Of a stretch of 64,000 nt of DNA, positions 12,477 to 25,225 are shown piece after piece. The DNA comes from Heterohyrax brucei (lineage: Eukaryota > Chordata > Mammalia > Hyracoidea > Procaviidae). Numbering within the stretch: the stretch's first letter is position 1; each line of letters opens with the position of its first letter. The translations under genes were made by a program, and so were the position numbers. The stretch is taken from positions 19,069,431-19,133,430 of the forward strand of contig CM053146.1 of NCBI GenBank assembly GCA_028571685.1. The letters are read 5' to 3'. The notes below the pieces were generated by a model, which saw only the letters and a program-made list of their open reading frames with translations, ran no database searches and had not been told where the DNA came from.

Positions 12477-13467
12477 TTTTTTTTCTGGTTTTTAATTTTT
12501 TTTTTATTATGACTGAGTGAAAATGTACATTCCAGTGTAAATTTACATGCCCACCTATATGCAGCCTCCACTGCTCTCCCTGCCTGGTGACAGCACACTA
12601 TTCCTCTGCTGCGTACACGTCTCATCCTTCCAACAGTCTCCTTTCCTCTCCTCTCCATCCACTCTCGTTCCTCCAGCCAGAGGTCAGCAGGATGATATCC
12701 TATAGATGCAGAACCATAAAGTGAATCCAATATATGGTCACTCTGCATCACCAAGTGCAATCCATTTGTGTCCAAAGAGTGGACATTCGTTACGATTTAT
12801 GGGGGAGGGCAGTATCAGGGCCAGGGGCTGTGCTCCCAGGGGAACCTCGAAGTGACTGGACCATCAATTGAGGACTTTTAGTGGAGATCTCAGGGTGCAT
12901 CCCTTTTTATTCTTGTGTTGCCAGTGAGACTCAACCTAGTGAGCTCCATCGCGGCAAACCCTGGTGGTGGCCAGGCACTATCTGGTTCTTCTGGTCCCAA
13001 GTCGATGTAGGCACCCACTCATGTGGGTTACTCTATCTTCTGGGTTGTCTTTCCCCCATGTCATTTTGGTCCTTGGTGAGTATCTGTTCTTGCTGAGTTG
13101 GGACCATTTGCTGTGCCCTTGGATGGCAGCTTGGCAGCCTTTAAGACCCCAGGCACCACTCACCAATGTGGGGTGCAGAGAGCCCTCTTAGGAAAAGGCT
13201 AGTTGTGCCAATTGGCCTCAATTTTGCCCAAGAGCATGGTCTCCTGCCCCCTGCCCCAGCTACTCTATCCTTGCAATATTGGGTTAAGATGGAAGGAGTA
13301 TTCAAGTTATGCTGAAGTCCACTTAATATTGTTCTTCTACCGATTTCACCCAACCAAATTTCTACCAACTATCTAATCTAAACCCTCCTACCTCACCCTC
13401 CCTCCTTCCCCTCCCTTGCAGCTGTCTAAGAGTCTTTTCTTCTATACTTAAGTCTGTTTTTGAGATC

Positions 13468-16400
13468 TTATCGTAGGGGTCTCATAGAATATTTGTCCTT
13501 TTGTCGCTGACTACTTTCACTCAACATAATGCTTTCCAGTTCAGATGAGGTCATGAGATGTTTCTTGGAATCATCATTACTCTTTATCATTGCATACTGC
13601 TCCATTGAGTATATATACCATAGTTTACCTGTCTATTCGTCTGTTGTTGGGCATCTGGGTTGATTCCATGTTTTTGCTATTTGCTGTGGTAAACATTCTT
13701 GTGCATGTGTCCACTGGTATGAAAGGCCTTGATTCTGTAGGATATATTCCAAGTAATGGAATTACTGGGTCAAATGGTATATCTATATCCATTTTTTTTA
13801 GGAAGCGCCAGATTGCTTTCCAAAGAGACTGGACTGTTTTGCAACCCCAACAACAGTGTAGAAGAATTCCACTTTCTCCATAGCCTCTCCAGCATTTGTT
13901 GTTTTGTGTTTTTTGGATCATGGCCAACCTTGTTGGGGTGAGATGGTATCTCATTGTAGTCTCAATTTGAATTTCTTTAATAACTAAAGATTGTGAACAT
14001 GTCCTGATGTGTTTTTTGGCTGCCTGGATCTCCTCTTTAGAGAAATATCAGTCCCTCTCCTTTGCCCATCACTTAATTGGATGATTTATCTTCTTCTTAT
14101 TGATATTTTGTAGGATCTTATAGATTATGGAGATCAGGCGTTGGTCCGACATAGAGTTGCCAAATATTTTTTCCCATTCTGCAGGTGGCCTTTTAATTCT
14201 ATTGGTAAAGTCTTTTGATAAGCAAAAGTGTTTGATTCTTAATAGTTCCCATTTATCTATTTTCTTTTCTGTTGATTGTGGTTTGTTTGACAGATTTTTA
14301 ATTCTGTTGTGTATTAAAACTTCCATTGTTGTTCTACCTTTTCTTGGGTGAGCTTTATTGTTTTAGGTTTGATATTTAGGTTTTCTATCCAATTGAAGTT
14401 GGTTTTTGCATAAGGTGTAAGATACGGATCTTGTTTCAGTTTATTGCAGATAGATATCCAATTTTGCCAGCACCGTTTGTTGAAGATACTGTTTTTACCC
14501 GAGTTTAATATCTTCGGACCTTTGTCAAATATCAACTGTTCATAGGCAGGTGGTGTCATCTCTGGAGTCTCAGTTCTGTTCCATTGATCGATCTGTCTGT
14601 TTTTGTACCAGTACCAGGCTGTTTTGACCACTGTGGCAGTGTAGTATGTTCTAAGGTTGGGTAATGAGAGGCCTCCCAGTGTGTTCTTGTTCTTTAGTAG
14701 TACCTTATTATCTGGGGCTTCTTCCCTTTCCATACAAAATTGGTGATTTGTTTCTCCATCTCATTAAAAAATGTCACTGGAACTTGTATGGGGATTGCAT
14801 TATATAAGTAGATTGCTTTGGGTAAAATAGACATTTTCACAATGTTAAGTCTTCCTATCTATGAGCAAGTGGGTTTTCCCATTTATCTAAGTATCTCTTA
14901 GTTTCTTGTAGTAAGGGCTTGTAGTTCTCTTTGTAAAGGTCTGTTATTCTCTGGTTAGATTAATTCCTAGGTACTTTATCTTCTTAGGAGCTATAGTAAA
15001 TGGTATTGATTAGATGATTTCTTCAGTAACAGTCTTGTTGTTGGTATAAAGGAATCCTACTGATTTACTTATGTTTATCTTGTATCCTGAGGCTTTGCTG
15101 AAGTCTTCTATCTGTCTGAGTAGTTTACTTATAGATTCTTTGGGATTCTCTGCATATACAATCGTATCATCTGCAAACAGGGAGATTTTGACTTCTTCTT
15201 TGCTGATACAGATGCCCTTTATTTCTTGGTCTTGTGTGATTGCTCTGGCTAGAACTTCTAGTACAATGTTGAATAGGAAAGGTGAAAGTGGGCATCCTTG
15301 TCTAGTTCCTGTTCTCTGGGGAAAGTCTCAGTCTCTCTCCATTCAGGATGACGTTGGCTTTGTATAAATGGCCCTTATTGCATTGAGGAATCTATGCCTA
15401 TTTTGTTAAGAGTTTTTAGCATGAATGGGTGTTGGACTTTATGAAATGCCTTTTCTGCATCAATGGACAAAATTAGGTGATTCTTATTTTTTGTGTTATT
15501 TATGTGGTTGATCTCCTTAATTGTTTTTCTGATGTTGAACCAGCCTTGCATCCCTGGTATGAATCTCACTTGGTCATGATGGATTATTTTTTTGATATGT
15601 TGTTGTATTCTGTTGGCAAGAATTTTGCTGAAGATTTTTCCATCTAGATTCGTGAGTGATATTGGTCTGTAGTTCTCCTTTTTGGTTGGGTCTTTCCCTG
15701 GCTTTGGTATCAGGGTTATGTTGGCTTCATAGAATGAGTTTGGGAGTACTCCATCTCTTTTTATACTGTCAAGTAGTCTCAGTAGCATTGAAGATAACTC
15801 TTCTCTAAAAGCTTGGTAGAATTGACATCTGGGCCCGAACTTTCTTTGGTTGGCAATGTTTTGATGACATTTTCAATCTCTTCCTTTGTGATTGGTTTAT
15901 GAAGTTGTTCTGCTTCATGTGATAATTTGGATAGGTGGTGTGAATCAAGGGATTTGTCCATTTCCTCTAGGTTTTCAAATTTGTTAGAGTACAGTCGTTG
16001 GTAGTATTCTATTATGATCTTTTTGATATCTGTTGGATGTGTTGTGACAACTCCTCTCTCATTTTCTAATTTGAGTTATTTGTTTCCTTTCCTGCTTTTC
16101 TTTAGTAATTTTAGACAGTGGATTGTCAATTTTATTGATCTTTTCAAAAAACCAGCTTTTGTTATTTTCAAGTTTTTCAGTTGTTTTTCTATTCTCTAAT
16201 TCCTTTAGCTCTGCTGTAATCTTTATGACCTGGTTTCTTCTGGTGCCTGAGGGGTTTCTCTGTTGTTCTGCCTCTACTTGTTCAAGCTGTAGGGTTAGTT
16301 CCTTGATTTCGTTTATTCCTTCCAGATGTGAGCATTTATGGAGATAAACAGTCCTCTGAGCACTACTTTGGCTATATCACATAGGTTCTGGTAGGAAGTG

Positions 16401-17241
16401 TTTTCATTCCCATTGGAATCCATCAATGTCTTTATTTCCTACTTGATTTCTTCTGTAACCCATAGTTTTTTGAGCAAGATGTTGTTCAGTTTCCAAGAGT
16501 TCCACTTTCTATCTATGTTTTTTCTGCTACTGTTTTCAATTTTGATGGCTTCATGATCTGAGAAGATGCTTTGCAGTAACTCGATGGTATGGATTTTGTT
16601 GAGAATTGCATTATGTCCTAACTCATGGTCAATTCTGGAGAATGTTCCATGTGCACTGGAGAAGAAGGTGTAATTGTCCTCTGATCGGTAGAAAGTTCTG
16701 TATATTTCGATGTGGTTTAATTGGTTAATTGTGGCAGTGAGGTCTTCTGTATCTTTACTGAGCCTTTTTCTAGATGTTCTGTCCAGTATTGAGAGTAGGA
16801 TGTTGAAGTCTCCCACTATTATTGTGGAGTAATGTAACTCTTTTTTGAGTGTAGTCAGTGTTTCTTTGATGTATTTAGGTGCTCTGATATTAGGTGCATA
16901 AATATTTAATATAGTTAGTCTTGTTTGTGTACTGAACCTTTCAGCAATAAATAGTGTCCATCTTTGTCCACGATGGTGGATTTGACATTAAAATTGATTT
17001 TGTCTGAGATTAGAATTGCCACACCTGTTCTTCTTTGTTCATTGTTAGCTTGATGTATAGTCTTCCAGCCTTTAATTTTCAGTTTGTTCCTATCGTTAGG
17101 TCTCAAGTGAGTTTCTTGTAGACAACATATGGATGGATCATGTCTTTTGATCCAAGATGTCACTGGATGTCTCTTTACTGGAGCATTCAGTCCATTCATG
17201 TTCAATGTAATTGTTGATAGGTATGTGTTCAGCGCTGACAT
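13468..17241 (-). pseudogene. L1 ORF2 remnant (endonuclease and reverse transcriptase)
   Basis: The start codon region near 17,241 leads into the endonuclease block ITLNMNGLNAPVKR and the catalytic-type QETH. A later SDHEAI motif lies near 16,550. The reverse transcriptase has NYRPISLTN (about 15,680), SIDAEKAF (about 15,460) and a FADD catalytic box encoded near 15,160-15,185. The C-terminal blocks DPVIPLLGIYP and KCWRGYGESG follow. The span of about 1,258 codons is close to normal ORF2 length. Several frame changes and stops break it into at least six pieces, and the residue after SIDAEKAF is His where Asp is usual. Confidence 0.9.
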
Positions 17242-17644
17242 TGTGATATGTTTATTTTTGTGTTGATGTTTTCTCTGTTGTTATTATTAGTCTGTTCTGG
17301 GACATTCTTTTTTGTGAGTTGATTTTTCACCTTTTTCAGAGCTGTTTTTGTAGGTTAGACTCTTGTGTTACATTTCTTGAAATGGTATGATACGTCTTTA
17401 TTGTGCTTTACAGCTGCCCCTGTGATCTTCCTTAATAAAGTATATATAAACCCAATTTTAATTACTACCAGTCTTATCATCTTCCTCTCCATCTAGAAGG
17501 AGTATAACGATTATAGTACATCCCTCTTTTTAGTCTGGTGGCACCACAGTTTTCATGATAATCACTGGATTGCTTCTTTCAGTATTACAGCTGTGATTCA
17601 CTTTGGGGCCTTCCCTAACTGAGTCGAGTTCTGAGTAATGTGTC

Positions 17645-18600
17645 ATTCTAAAATATAAAGTTAAGTGGTTTTGTTCTTCTAAGCCAAAGCCAAGAACTTC
17701 TTTCAGTATTTCTTGTAGTTTTGGTTTGGTGTTCACAGTCTCTGAGTTTCTGTTTATCTGGGAATGTCTTAATTTCATTTTCATATTTGAATGATAGTTT
17801 TGCAGGATATATAATTCTTGTTTGGAAGTTTTTCTCCTTCAAGGCCTTGAATGTGTCATGCCACTGTCTCCGTGCCAGCATGGTTTCTGCTGAGAAATCT
17901 GATGAGATCCTATAGGGTTTCCCTCTGAATGTTAGCTTTGCTTTGAGTCTTGCTGCCTTTAAGAGTTGCTGCTTATGTTTCATTTTATTAAGCTTGATTA
18001 TAATATGTCTTGGAGTCTTTCTTTTGATATCTATATTGGGTGGTGTACGATATGCATCTGAGATGTCTGTATTCTCTTCCTTCATGATTTCTGAGAAGTT
18101 TTCTGTCAGCAGCTCAGGAACAATACTCCCTGTGTTCTCAGGTGTCTCATCCTGTTCAGGGACTCCAATTAATCGAAGGTCGTTCCTCTTAATAGAATCC
18201 CACATGCTTCTTAATGCTTCTTCATTTTTCTTGTTTCTTTTTTCTGATTTCTGCTCGTAGATGTTGGCATCAGTAGGTCTGTCTTCCAAGTCAGAAATTC
18301 TTTTTTTCATTTGTTCCATTCTGTTTTCTTAGCTTTGAATGGAAGTTTCTGTGTCTGTGATTTTGTTCTTGATCTGTTGGATTAGAGTACTGTTGTTCCA
18401 TCAGATCAAAGAGCTTGCTTAATTTTCCCTTTTGTTCTGCTGCATTTTGTATAAGGTCTAGAAAGGCTCTGTATATTATCCTTTTGTATTCACCGTCTTA
18501 TGAATTCAGAAAAGTTTCTTCATCTGGAAAATTCCTTGGTTGTTTTGTTTGGCAGCCTTGTGAAGCCATGGGTGATTGCTTGTATGCCACAAGTGTCTGT
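17645..18600 (-). pseudogene. L1 ORF1 remnant
   Basis: A 223-codon open stretch (17,648-18,319, minus) carries typical ORF1p blocks: MKKRISDLEDR at the coiled-coil end, LRLIGVPE in the RRM-like part, and RGKPYRISSDFSAETM plus FPDKQKLRD in the C-terminal domain. The frame shifts near its end, with KLQEILKEVL continuing in another frame at 17,640-17,720. The N-terminal part upstream is broken, so the start is approximate. It would bind L1 RNA if functional. Confidence 0.85.
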
Positions 18601-18799
18601 TGCTTTTTGGGTCCATATCAGTAAGTAGAGGCTGGGAGAGACACTGTGAGGATGGACTACAGATGTTTCTCTAGGCTATCTTAAAATGTAAAGCAAAGGG
18701 TATCTGAGCACTTCCCAAGTCAGTCAGGTTTTCAGGTGTAGAGGTCCCTCTTCCCAACTGGCCAAGTAAGCACCTCTATATCCCACCCCAGATGATACA

Positions 18800-19603
18800 A
18801 ACTAGTTCAGAATACAGCAGTGCTACTGTCCTGTTGGCCTCTGCTGACATGGCCCAGCCTTAGGTGACACTGTGAACTACTGCTTTTCTGGCAGAAAAGC
18901 GCTCTTTTGTGGGCAGGCTTTGGCTCCCAAGCTAAGAAATAGGTCCAGCTGCGGCCACTGTATCTACGATCACGCCCTCCACACACGCAGCAGAGGCTAA
19001 AGGTGCCGAGAGGTAGTGATTCCTGTGCCTCTGTTGCCGGGCTGCCACTGTAGGCGACACTGTGTAAACTATCGCTTTTCTGTTGGAGAAGCGCTGTCCT
19101 TTTTGCAGGCACTGGCTTCCAGGCTAAGAATTAGGTCCTACTGAAATCTCCGTATCCAACATGGCATCCCGCACACTGGTGTTGCAGTTATGTACAAACC
19201 ACGCTGTGGTAAAAAGACAGGCCCAAAGTGGGTAGATTGACAGGAATCCTAAGCCTGGCTCTCAAAACATGGGAATTTTGCGTGCCTATCCCCTCAGCAG
19301 TGCATCTGAGTCTAGCTGCTAGGCAAGACCCAGCTCTGCCCGCTGGCCAAGACAGAGAAAAAAAAGTGAAAGTGGTGTTTGTATCTTCAGTCTGTGAGAG
19401 CCAGGGCTAGCCAGGAGCGGGAGTGAGCCAACGAGAGGAGGTTTTTCGCTCAGTGGTATGAAGTCCAAATTAAGTGCCCTGTGCCATGTCCTGGAGGCTG
19501 ACTAGGTGACCAGAAGACTCCGTTTGATTATCAGTTCAGGTCTTGGTTTCCAGAGGGATATAAGGATATGTGTGCTTAGTCTACCATCTTGACTCCACCC
19601 CCC
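18800..19603 (-). promoter_or_regulatory. L1 5' UTR with two tandem monomer-like units
   Basis: Two related units lie about 190 bp apart. Both share 'gacactgtg..aact', 'gcttttctg', 'gaaaagcgct/gagaagcgct', 'gcaggc...tggct/cttcc' and 'ctaagaa.taggtcc' (18,861-18,950 and 19,051-19,140). This resembles the tandem-monomer promoters known from mouse L1. A YY1-like CAAGATGG on the minus strand lies at about 19,584-19,591. Confidence 0.6.
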
Positions 19604-19695
19604 AGTATATAGTCTTAATGAATATGACTTTATAATATGTTCAAACTGTTTGAAATTGTGTGGGAACTTACTTTCCAGGCAGTCTAGTTTTCGTG

Positions 19696-19850
19696 GGAGT
19701 GCTGGCAGCACAGTGGTTTAAGTGTTTGGGTAGTAACCAAAACGTCAGCAGTTCAAATTCACCAGCTGCTTCTTAGCAACCCTGTTGGGGCAGTTCTCCT
19801 CTGCCCTGTAGGGTCATTGAGTTGAAACTGAATATCAAACCTATGCCACA
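19696..19850 (+). mobile_element. AfroSINE
   Basis: 'gctggcagcacagtggttt', 'gtcagcagttcaaattcacc', 'gggcagttctcctctgcc' and a decayed tail are in family order. Confidence 0.85.
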
Positions 19851-20117
19851 TTGTGGAAATTTGTTTATTAGTTTTTGAAATGATATTTAATTGTGTTTTT
19901 GGTGAAGATTTTCGTGGTGGTTTAGTTTCCTAGTCAATGATTGGTACACAGATTGCTCAGTGACATTGGTTAGATTCTTAACTATGCCTGAATGTTCTCA
20001 TTATTTCCATTTTCTTTGTTCTGTTATTATGGTTATATATTGATCAGCCTTCTAAGGTGCACGTATACATATTTATATATGTTTAAAAAATATATAAAAT
20101 TTACTATTCTTAGATCT

Positions 20118-20215
20118 GTTAGATGCTCCTTGCAAACTCTATTAGGCAGTTCTGCCCTGACCCGTCAGGTTGCTATGAGTCGGACCCAACTTGACAGCAG
20201 TGGGTTTTGGGATTC
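20118..20215 (+). mobile_element. AfroSINE 3' half
   Basis: It starts in the body ('gatgctccttgcaaactc') and ends with 'gctatgagtcggacccaact' and 'cagtgggttttgg'. The tRNA-like head is missing. Confidence 0.85.
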
Positions 20216-22010
20216 TTTGGTAATTTTAACATGTTTAGTTAATTCAGTGGCATGAAATACACTGTAATGTCACAGTGTGCAGCTATCACCTCTGTTTACA
20301 AAACTTTTCCATCACCCAAACAAAAATTCTTCATTCATTAAATTAAGGAATAGCTTCCCATTTCTCTTTTCTCCAGTTGTGGGTAAACTCTGTAGTTTGC
20401 TTTTTAGCTGTAGGAATTTGGTTGTTGAAGATATGTTGCATAAATGGGATTATATGGTATTTGCATGTGGTTTGTCTCAATTGGCATAGTATTTTCAAAG
20501 CTCACCCATACTGTGGCATGTATCAGAACTTCCGTTTTTTTTTTTTTTTTTGAATGACTGACTGTACGTACCACAACTTGAGTTGTTTCCACCTTTTGGC
20601 TGTGATATATAATGCTGCAGTGAATGTTGGTATATAAGTATTTGGGTTTCTTGGCTTTGAAGCAGAAATCCTAGGAACAACATTTCTGGATCATATGGTA
20701 TTTCTCTGTTCGTATCCTCTTAACAATCTCCTGTCCCCTCCTGTCCGCCCTCTCCTGTCCCTTCTAGTAAGAGGCTGATAAGACAGGGTCCTATAAGCCC
20801 TTTGCACATTTTTATTTGGGCTATCTTTTGCTGTAAGAGCTTTTGTTTGTTGTAGGAGTTCTTCGTACATTCTGGATATTAAGCTCTTATCAGATATCCA
20901 GTTCACAAATGCTTTGTCCCAATCTGTAGGTTGTCTTTTCACTTCTTTGCTAATGTTCTTTGATGCACGTTTAAAAAAAATCAGTTGAGTAGATGTACTT
21001 ATTCATCATAATTAATCCCAATTGTCTTTGACCTGGAAATTTCAAGGACTTGACTAGGTTACACCCCTCCAGTTGTGTTTTAGGTAAAGGTTTATAAAAC
21101 AAATTAGTTTCTAATTAAACATCGTATACATGTACTGTTTTGTGACGTTGGTTGACAGCCGCATGACATGTCAACACTCGACCCTTCTTGACATTAGATT
21201 CCTCATTACATCTCCTTCTGCCGTCTCGTCCTTGCCCCTAGGTTGGTATGGCCATTTAATCTTGTTTTATTTTATGGGCCCGTCTAATCTTGGTGGGAGG
21301 TAAATCTCTCTAAGTAACTTCAGTACTGAATTAAAAGGGCATCCAGAGGCCATACTCTTGGGATTTCTGTAGTCTCTGTCAGACCATTTGTAATTTTGAT
21401 GATTGAAGTGTTGTTTTTCTATTGTTTTGCTTGTGCTTTTGGCATTGTATCCAAGAATTTATCACTAAGTCCAAGGCCATGAAGAACTATCTCTAGTCTT
21501 TATTCTAAGAGTTTTATGTTTTTTGCTGTTAGATTTAGATTGTTGATTCACTTTGAGTGAAGTTTTGCATATGGTATGAACTAAGTCACCAGTTTCATTT
21601 TTCCACATGTGGAAATACAGTTATCCCATTTGTTGACAAGAGTATTTTTTTCTCCACTGAATGGACATGATAACCTTGTCTAAAATCAGTTAACCATAGA
21701 TACATGGATTTATTTCTGCATTCTCAATTATGTTTCATTGATCATGTGCCTGTCCATATGCCAGTACCACTCTGTTTTGATTCTGTAACTTTGTAGTAAA
21801 TTTTGAAATCAAGAAGTGTCAGCCTTCCAACTTCACCTTTTTGTTTTTTTAAGATCATTATGGCTATTTGGGGTACCTTGCAATTCTGTGTAATATGAGT
21901 ATTGACTTTTCTATTTCTGCAGAAAAGACTGTTGGAATTTTTGTAGGGAGTGCATTGAATCTGTAGATTGCATTTTCTGTGATCTTTCTTGATTCAGAGA
22001 ACCAAGTTTG
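20216..22010 (-). mobile_element. Old L1 composite
   Basis: Minus-strand translation near 20,690-20,942 gives WDKAFVNWISDKSLISRMYEELLQ-like ORF2 C-terminal sequence with later decay. The 21,400-21,880 stretch has L1 ORF2 phrases such as 'ccagtaccactctgttttga'. A separate LINE 3' UTR-like insert is visible at 21,085-21,350 ('tgtgacgttggttgacag'). Subfamilies are not assigned. Confidence 0.6.
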
Positions 22011-22930
22011 TGAGGCATTAGGAATTGTAGCAATAAAGGAAGGGGAAAGTTCGAGTGTATAGTAGTGGGTCATGAAATAAAATCAATGTCAGGAAATGAG
22101 GAAATACTGTGTATAGACTGTGAATATTAGAGCTAGGAGGCGTATCATGTGGAGCAGTTTAGAAGATGTGAAATGGATAATCCAGAGGCTGGTGCCCCAT
22201 CTTGTGAGTCAGACAGATCTGGTCTTAGCTTCGACAAGTTGGTTATCAGCTCTGGAACTTATTTCCTCATCTGTAAAATGTAGGCAGTGTGGATCTTCTT
22301 TTTCAGATTATTGAGGGGCTTAGCAGTATTCTGGTACACAGTTGGGACACAGAATACATTTTGGTTGTTTATTCCGTGATTCTAGGAATAACCTTTTTAT
22401 CTTTCCACATTTCACAAATCTGAAATTGGAACAGGCTTTACTGTCACTTCCTGTAATGATTTGTTTTTCCTCCCAGATCATTGTTTAGAAACTAGTAAAT
22501 GGTATTTTATAGCTACCACACCTTATCCAGGTCACCTGGCAAGTAGAGCTGGGCATCCTGGGACATCAACTTCACTGCAGGTCCTAAAGGGAAGAAGGAA
22601 GAACAATACCATTTTTACTCAGGGTGGGGAGGGTGGGGTTATGTTATAAGATGCTGTGGGAAAACTAATAGGTCTACCCAGCAAGTGACCCTACCAGATA
22701 GGATGTGGCAAATTGTGGTAGGTCCTTGGAAACAAATGTAGACTTGACTCCTGGCACTGCCACTTACTGGCTGTGTGAGCTTACCCTGAGTCCAGGTAAT
22801 GTCTCTGAGCCTCTGCTTCTTGTTGTCGTTTGAGGCTTATCGCTGTAACTGATGCTGTGGAATTGTTCTCCGATTAAGGTGTGTTGGTACAGGAACAGAA
22901 TTTGCTGGAGGTTAAGCACCGAAATGAGTG
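22010..22930. other. Intron sequence with MIR remnants and a G-quadruplex motif
   Basis: MIR-like sense cores lie at 22,190-22,370 ('cctcatctgtaaaatgtagg') and 22,735-22,830 ('gccacttactggctgtgtga'). At 22,622-22,638 four G-runs separated by single bases form a canonical quadruplex motif. No coding feature is seen. Confidence 0.55.
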
Positions 22931-23190
22931 TTGAGGTGGGACGAGCAGCCAAGCACTCAGCTGCTAACCCAAGACCGGTGGTGGGAATCCACCGAGAGAC
23001 ACCTCAGAAGAAAGGCCTGGTGATCTATTTATGAAAAATAAGCCAATGAAACCTGTGTAGAGCATAGTTCTCTGACACATGTGGGATCACTGGTAAAGTG
23101 TTATAGCCTTGAAAACCATATAGGGCAGTTCTGCCCAGTCCTATAATGTCATGAGTCTAACTGGTTTGGTTTTTTTTTGAGCACCCAAAA
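22930..23190 (+). mobile_element. Two abutting SINEs (variant 2, then AfroSINE tail)
   Basis: 22,930-23,094 is a variant-2 copy ('cagctgctaacccaagacc', 'cagaagaaaggcctggtga'). 23,100-23,178 is the 3' part of a standard AfroSINE ending in 'ggtttggttttttttt'. Confidence 0.8.
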
Positions 23191-24680
23191 ATGTTACAGT
23201 AGTTGTTCTCATGTCTTTCCTTGCACCTTTGTTTGGGATTGCCTTCTTAATACTATTTCTTTTAACTGTAGAAATCTTCCATGTCTGTCTCATGGGCTGT
23301 CTCCTTGTTCAAGCCTTCTCTCACTCCTCCCTCTTCCTTACTTCTAGCTGGATCAGTATAACTGGCCTTTGGCTCTTCTATGTCTCTCAAGGAAGTTTCC
23401 CCCATAGTCTACCATATGTTAGCATTTTTCCTGAACTGTTTGTTGTACCCCAGAAAATTGCCCACTCTTTGAGGGCAGGGGAGTGTCTTATTTCACAGAT
23501 TCTGTAGTTCTAGGATAGAATAACGTTGCAGAGCAACGTTAGATTAGATTTAGATTAGATTCAGCATTTGCTGAGTGCATAGTTGATGTCCCAGACAGTA
23601 TAATTCTGAGCAGGCAGGCACTGCTGTACCTTCACAGGGCCCACTATCCATAGCCACATCCATACCTGGAAATGGTACCCTTCGAGCAGAGAAGTATGTG
23701 TGTGCATGAGGTGAAATAGCTGAAGTATGATGGTGAGTGATGGCCTGGGTGTCACTGTGCCTTGTGACATGAGATCATTCTGCCTACAGTGTGGTTGGCA
23801 TTGAGGAAGGCCTGTGGAGGAAACTGCAAGTTCAATGTGGAGACTTGAGTGAGGGGAAGTACGTTGTGGCCAGAGCAGAATTATAGAGTGTGTGTGTAAG
23901 AGAAAGCGACAGAATATTTGGCTGCTGATGGAGAAATAATATCACCTGATCACGACACCTGGTATAGGAGAAACTGTGCTCCCAGGTGCTTCTTGTATTT
24001 AGGCTTAGAAACTGCTCTGCACGGGGCAGGGGCTAGTGCTTATGTGGTTTGAGCTGAGGTTGTCTTGCAGAGCCTGGGGTCAGTACTAATTGGGCCCTGG
24101 AGGCCCTGTAACTCTCCAGTAATGGCCACTTGACTCTTAGAGCCTCATACCAGAGCAGTTTACATTCTCCACTGGGGCAGGTGGAGGACACAGGAAAAAC
24201 CAGTTAGGGTGTGTGAGGCTCCATTTTATTTTGGTGTTCAGGGGAGGGTTGGACTCTTGGTTCAGGAGCCTAGATATGTATGTGTCTTAAAAAAATCTAG
24301 CTTTTGCATAAAGGTTAGAAGAATCAAGGCAGTCAGCAAAACCTTTACGAGTTACATTTCCTAAATAGGCATGTGGCCAGTATATTACCCTGAGTAGTGC
24401 TGGGGGTTTGATGTGCTGCTCATCCAGTGTTTGTAGGTCACATAAGATAAATCTGTAAAAGCTGAATACTGTTATCCCACCCTCATGAGAAGGGAGTCCA
24501 GCCTCATTCCAGTCTTAGTGGGGGTCGGGTGAGTGAGGTGCGTGACTCCCTGGTTGTGACATTGTGCTCTCTCTGTGTACCTAGGAGGTGGCCCTGCAGT
24601 GTTGGCACATAGTTCTCAGCAGACACTTGGAAGGAATGATTTAATTGCATATTCTTTGGCCGTTCCATTGTTCACTGGGA
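23190..24680. other. Intron sequence without recognised elements
   Basis: Mostly unique-looking sequence. A short tandem of 'agattagattt' units is at 23,540-23,560. No exon, RNA gene or clear repeat is supported. Confidence 0.4.
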
Positions 24681-24682
24681 GA

Positions 24683-25122
24683 ATATTAGTTTTGGGTAGC
24701 TGCTGTAACAAATTACCACACTGTGTTGCCTTAAGGGAACAGACATTTTTCCCCTCACAGGCCTGGAGGCCCAAAGTCTGAAATGCAGCAGGGCTGTGCT
24801 TCCTCTAGGAGCTCCTTGTTTTGCCTCTTCCAGCTCTGGTGGCTCCAGGCATTCCTTGGCTTGTGACTGTGTCATCCCAGTCTCTGCCTTCATGGTCACG
24901 TTGCTCCCATCTTCTGTGTGGCTCCTTTGTGTGTCTCTTGTGACACTTACCATTAAATTTAGGGCTCACTGAGATAATGTCAGATCATTTCCGTGTCTCA
25001 AGATCCTTAATTTTAATTACATCTGCAAAGATCTTTTCCAAGGAAAGTTACATTCACAGGTTTCAGAGCCTAGGATATGGACATATGTTTGGGGGGGGAG
25101 GCTACTGTTCAGCCCACTACAG
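24683..25122 (-). mobile_element. LTR-like mammalian repeat
   Basis: It begins 'gctgctgtaacaaattaccac' and ends 'gttcagcccactaca'. In between lie 'ctcacaggcctggaggccc' and 'acatctgcaaagatctttt'. This is a widespread mammalian interspersed repeat with LTR-like ends, read antisense to the gene. Class (MaLR or other ERV-type LTR) is not certain. Related copies are at 27,609 and 31,887. Confidence 0.55.
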
Positions 25123-25225
25123 GGAGTCTCCTTTCTTTGTTAGTCAGTTGCCTTTAAGCTTTATTAAGGCCATTAGCCATTAGGTTTGTGGCTGTTCTTA
25201 GTTTGCATTTAAGTTATATACATGG

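Larger units (their letters stand above)
12477..19603 (-). mobile_element. Full-length L1 (copy B), decayed
   Basis: This is a complete L1 of about 7.1 kb antisense to TFCP2L1. It has a T-rich 3' tail at the left edge, a 3' UTR to about 13,467, ORF2 (13,468-17,241), ORF1 (about 17,645-18,600) and a 5' UTR starting near 19,603 with G-rich 'ggggggtggagtcaagatgg'. The duplication 'atatagtctt' occurs at 12,467-12,476 and 19,607-19,616. Frameshifts and stops split both ORFs, so it should not be autonomous. The 5' start resembles the human L1 start, including a YY1-like CAAGATGG. Confidence 0.93.

Noticed and set aside
17648..18319. 223-codon minus-strand open frame as a host gene
   Set aside because: Its peptide is L1 ORF1p (RRM-like and C-terminal domain motifs) inside the full-length L1.
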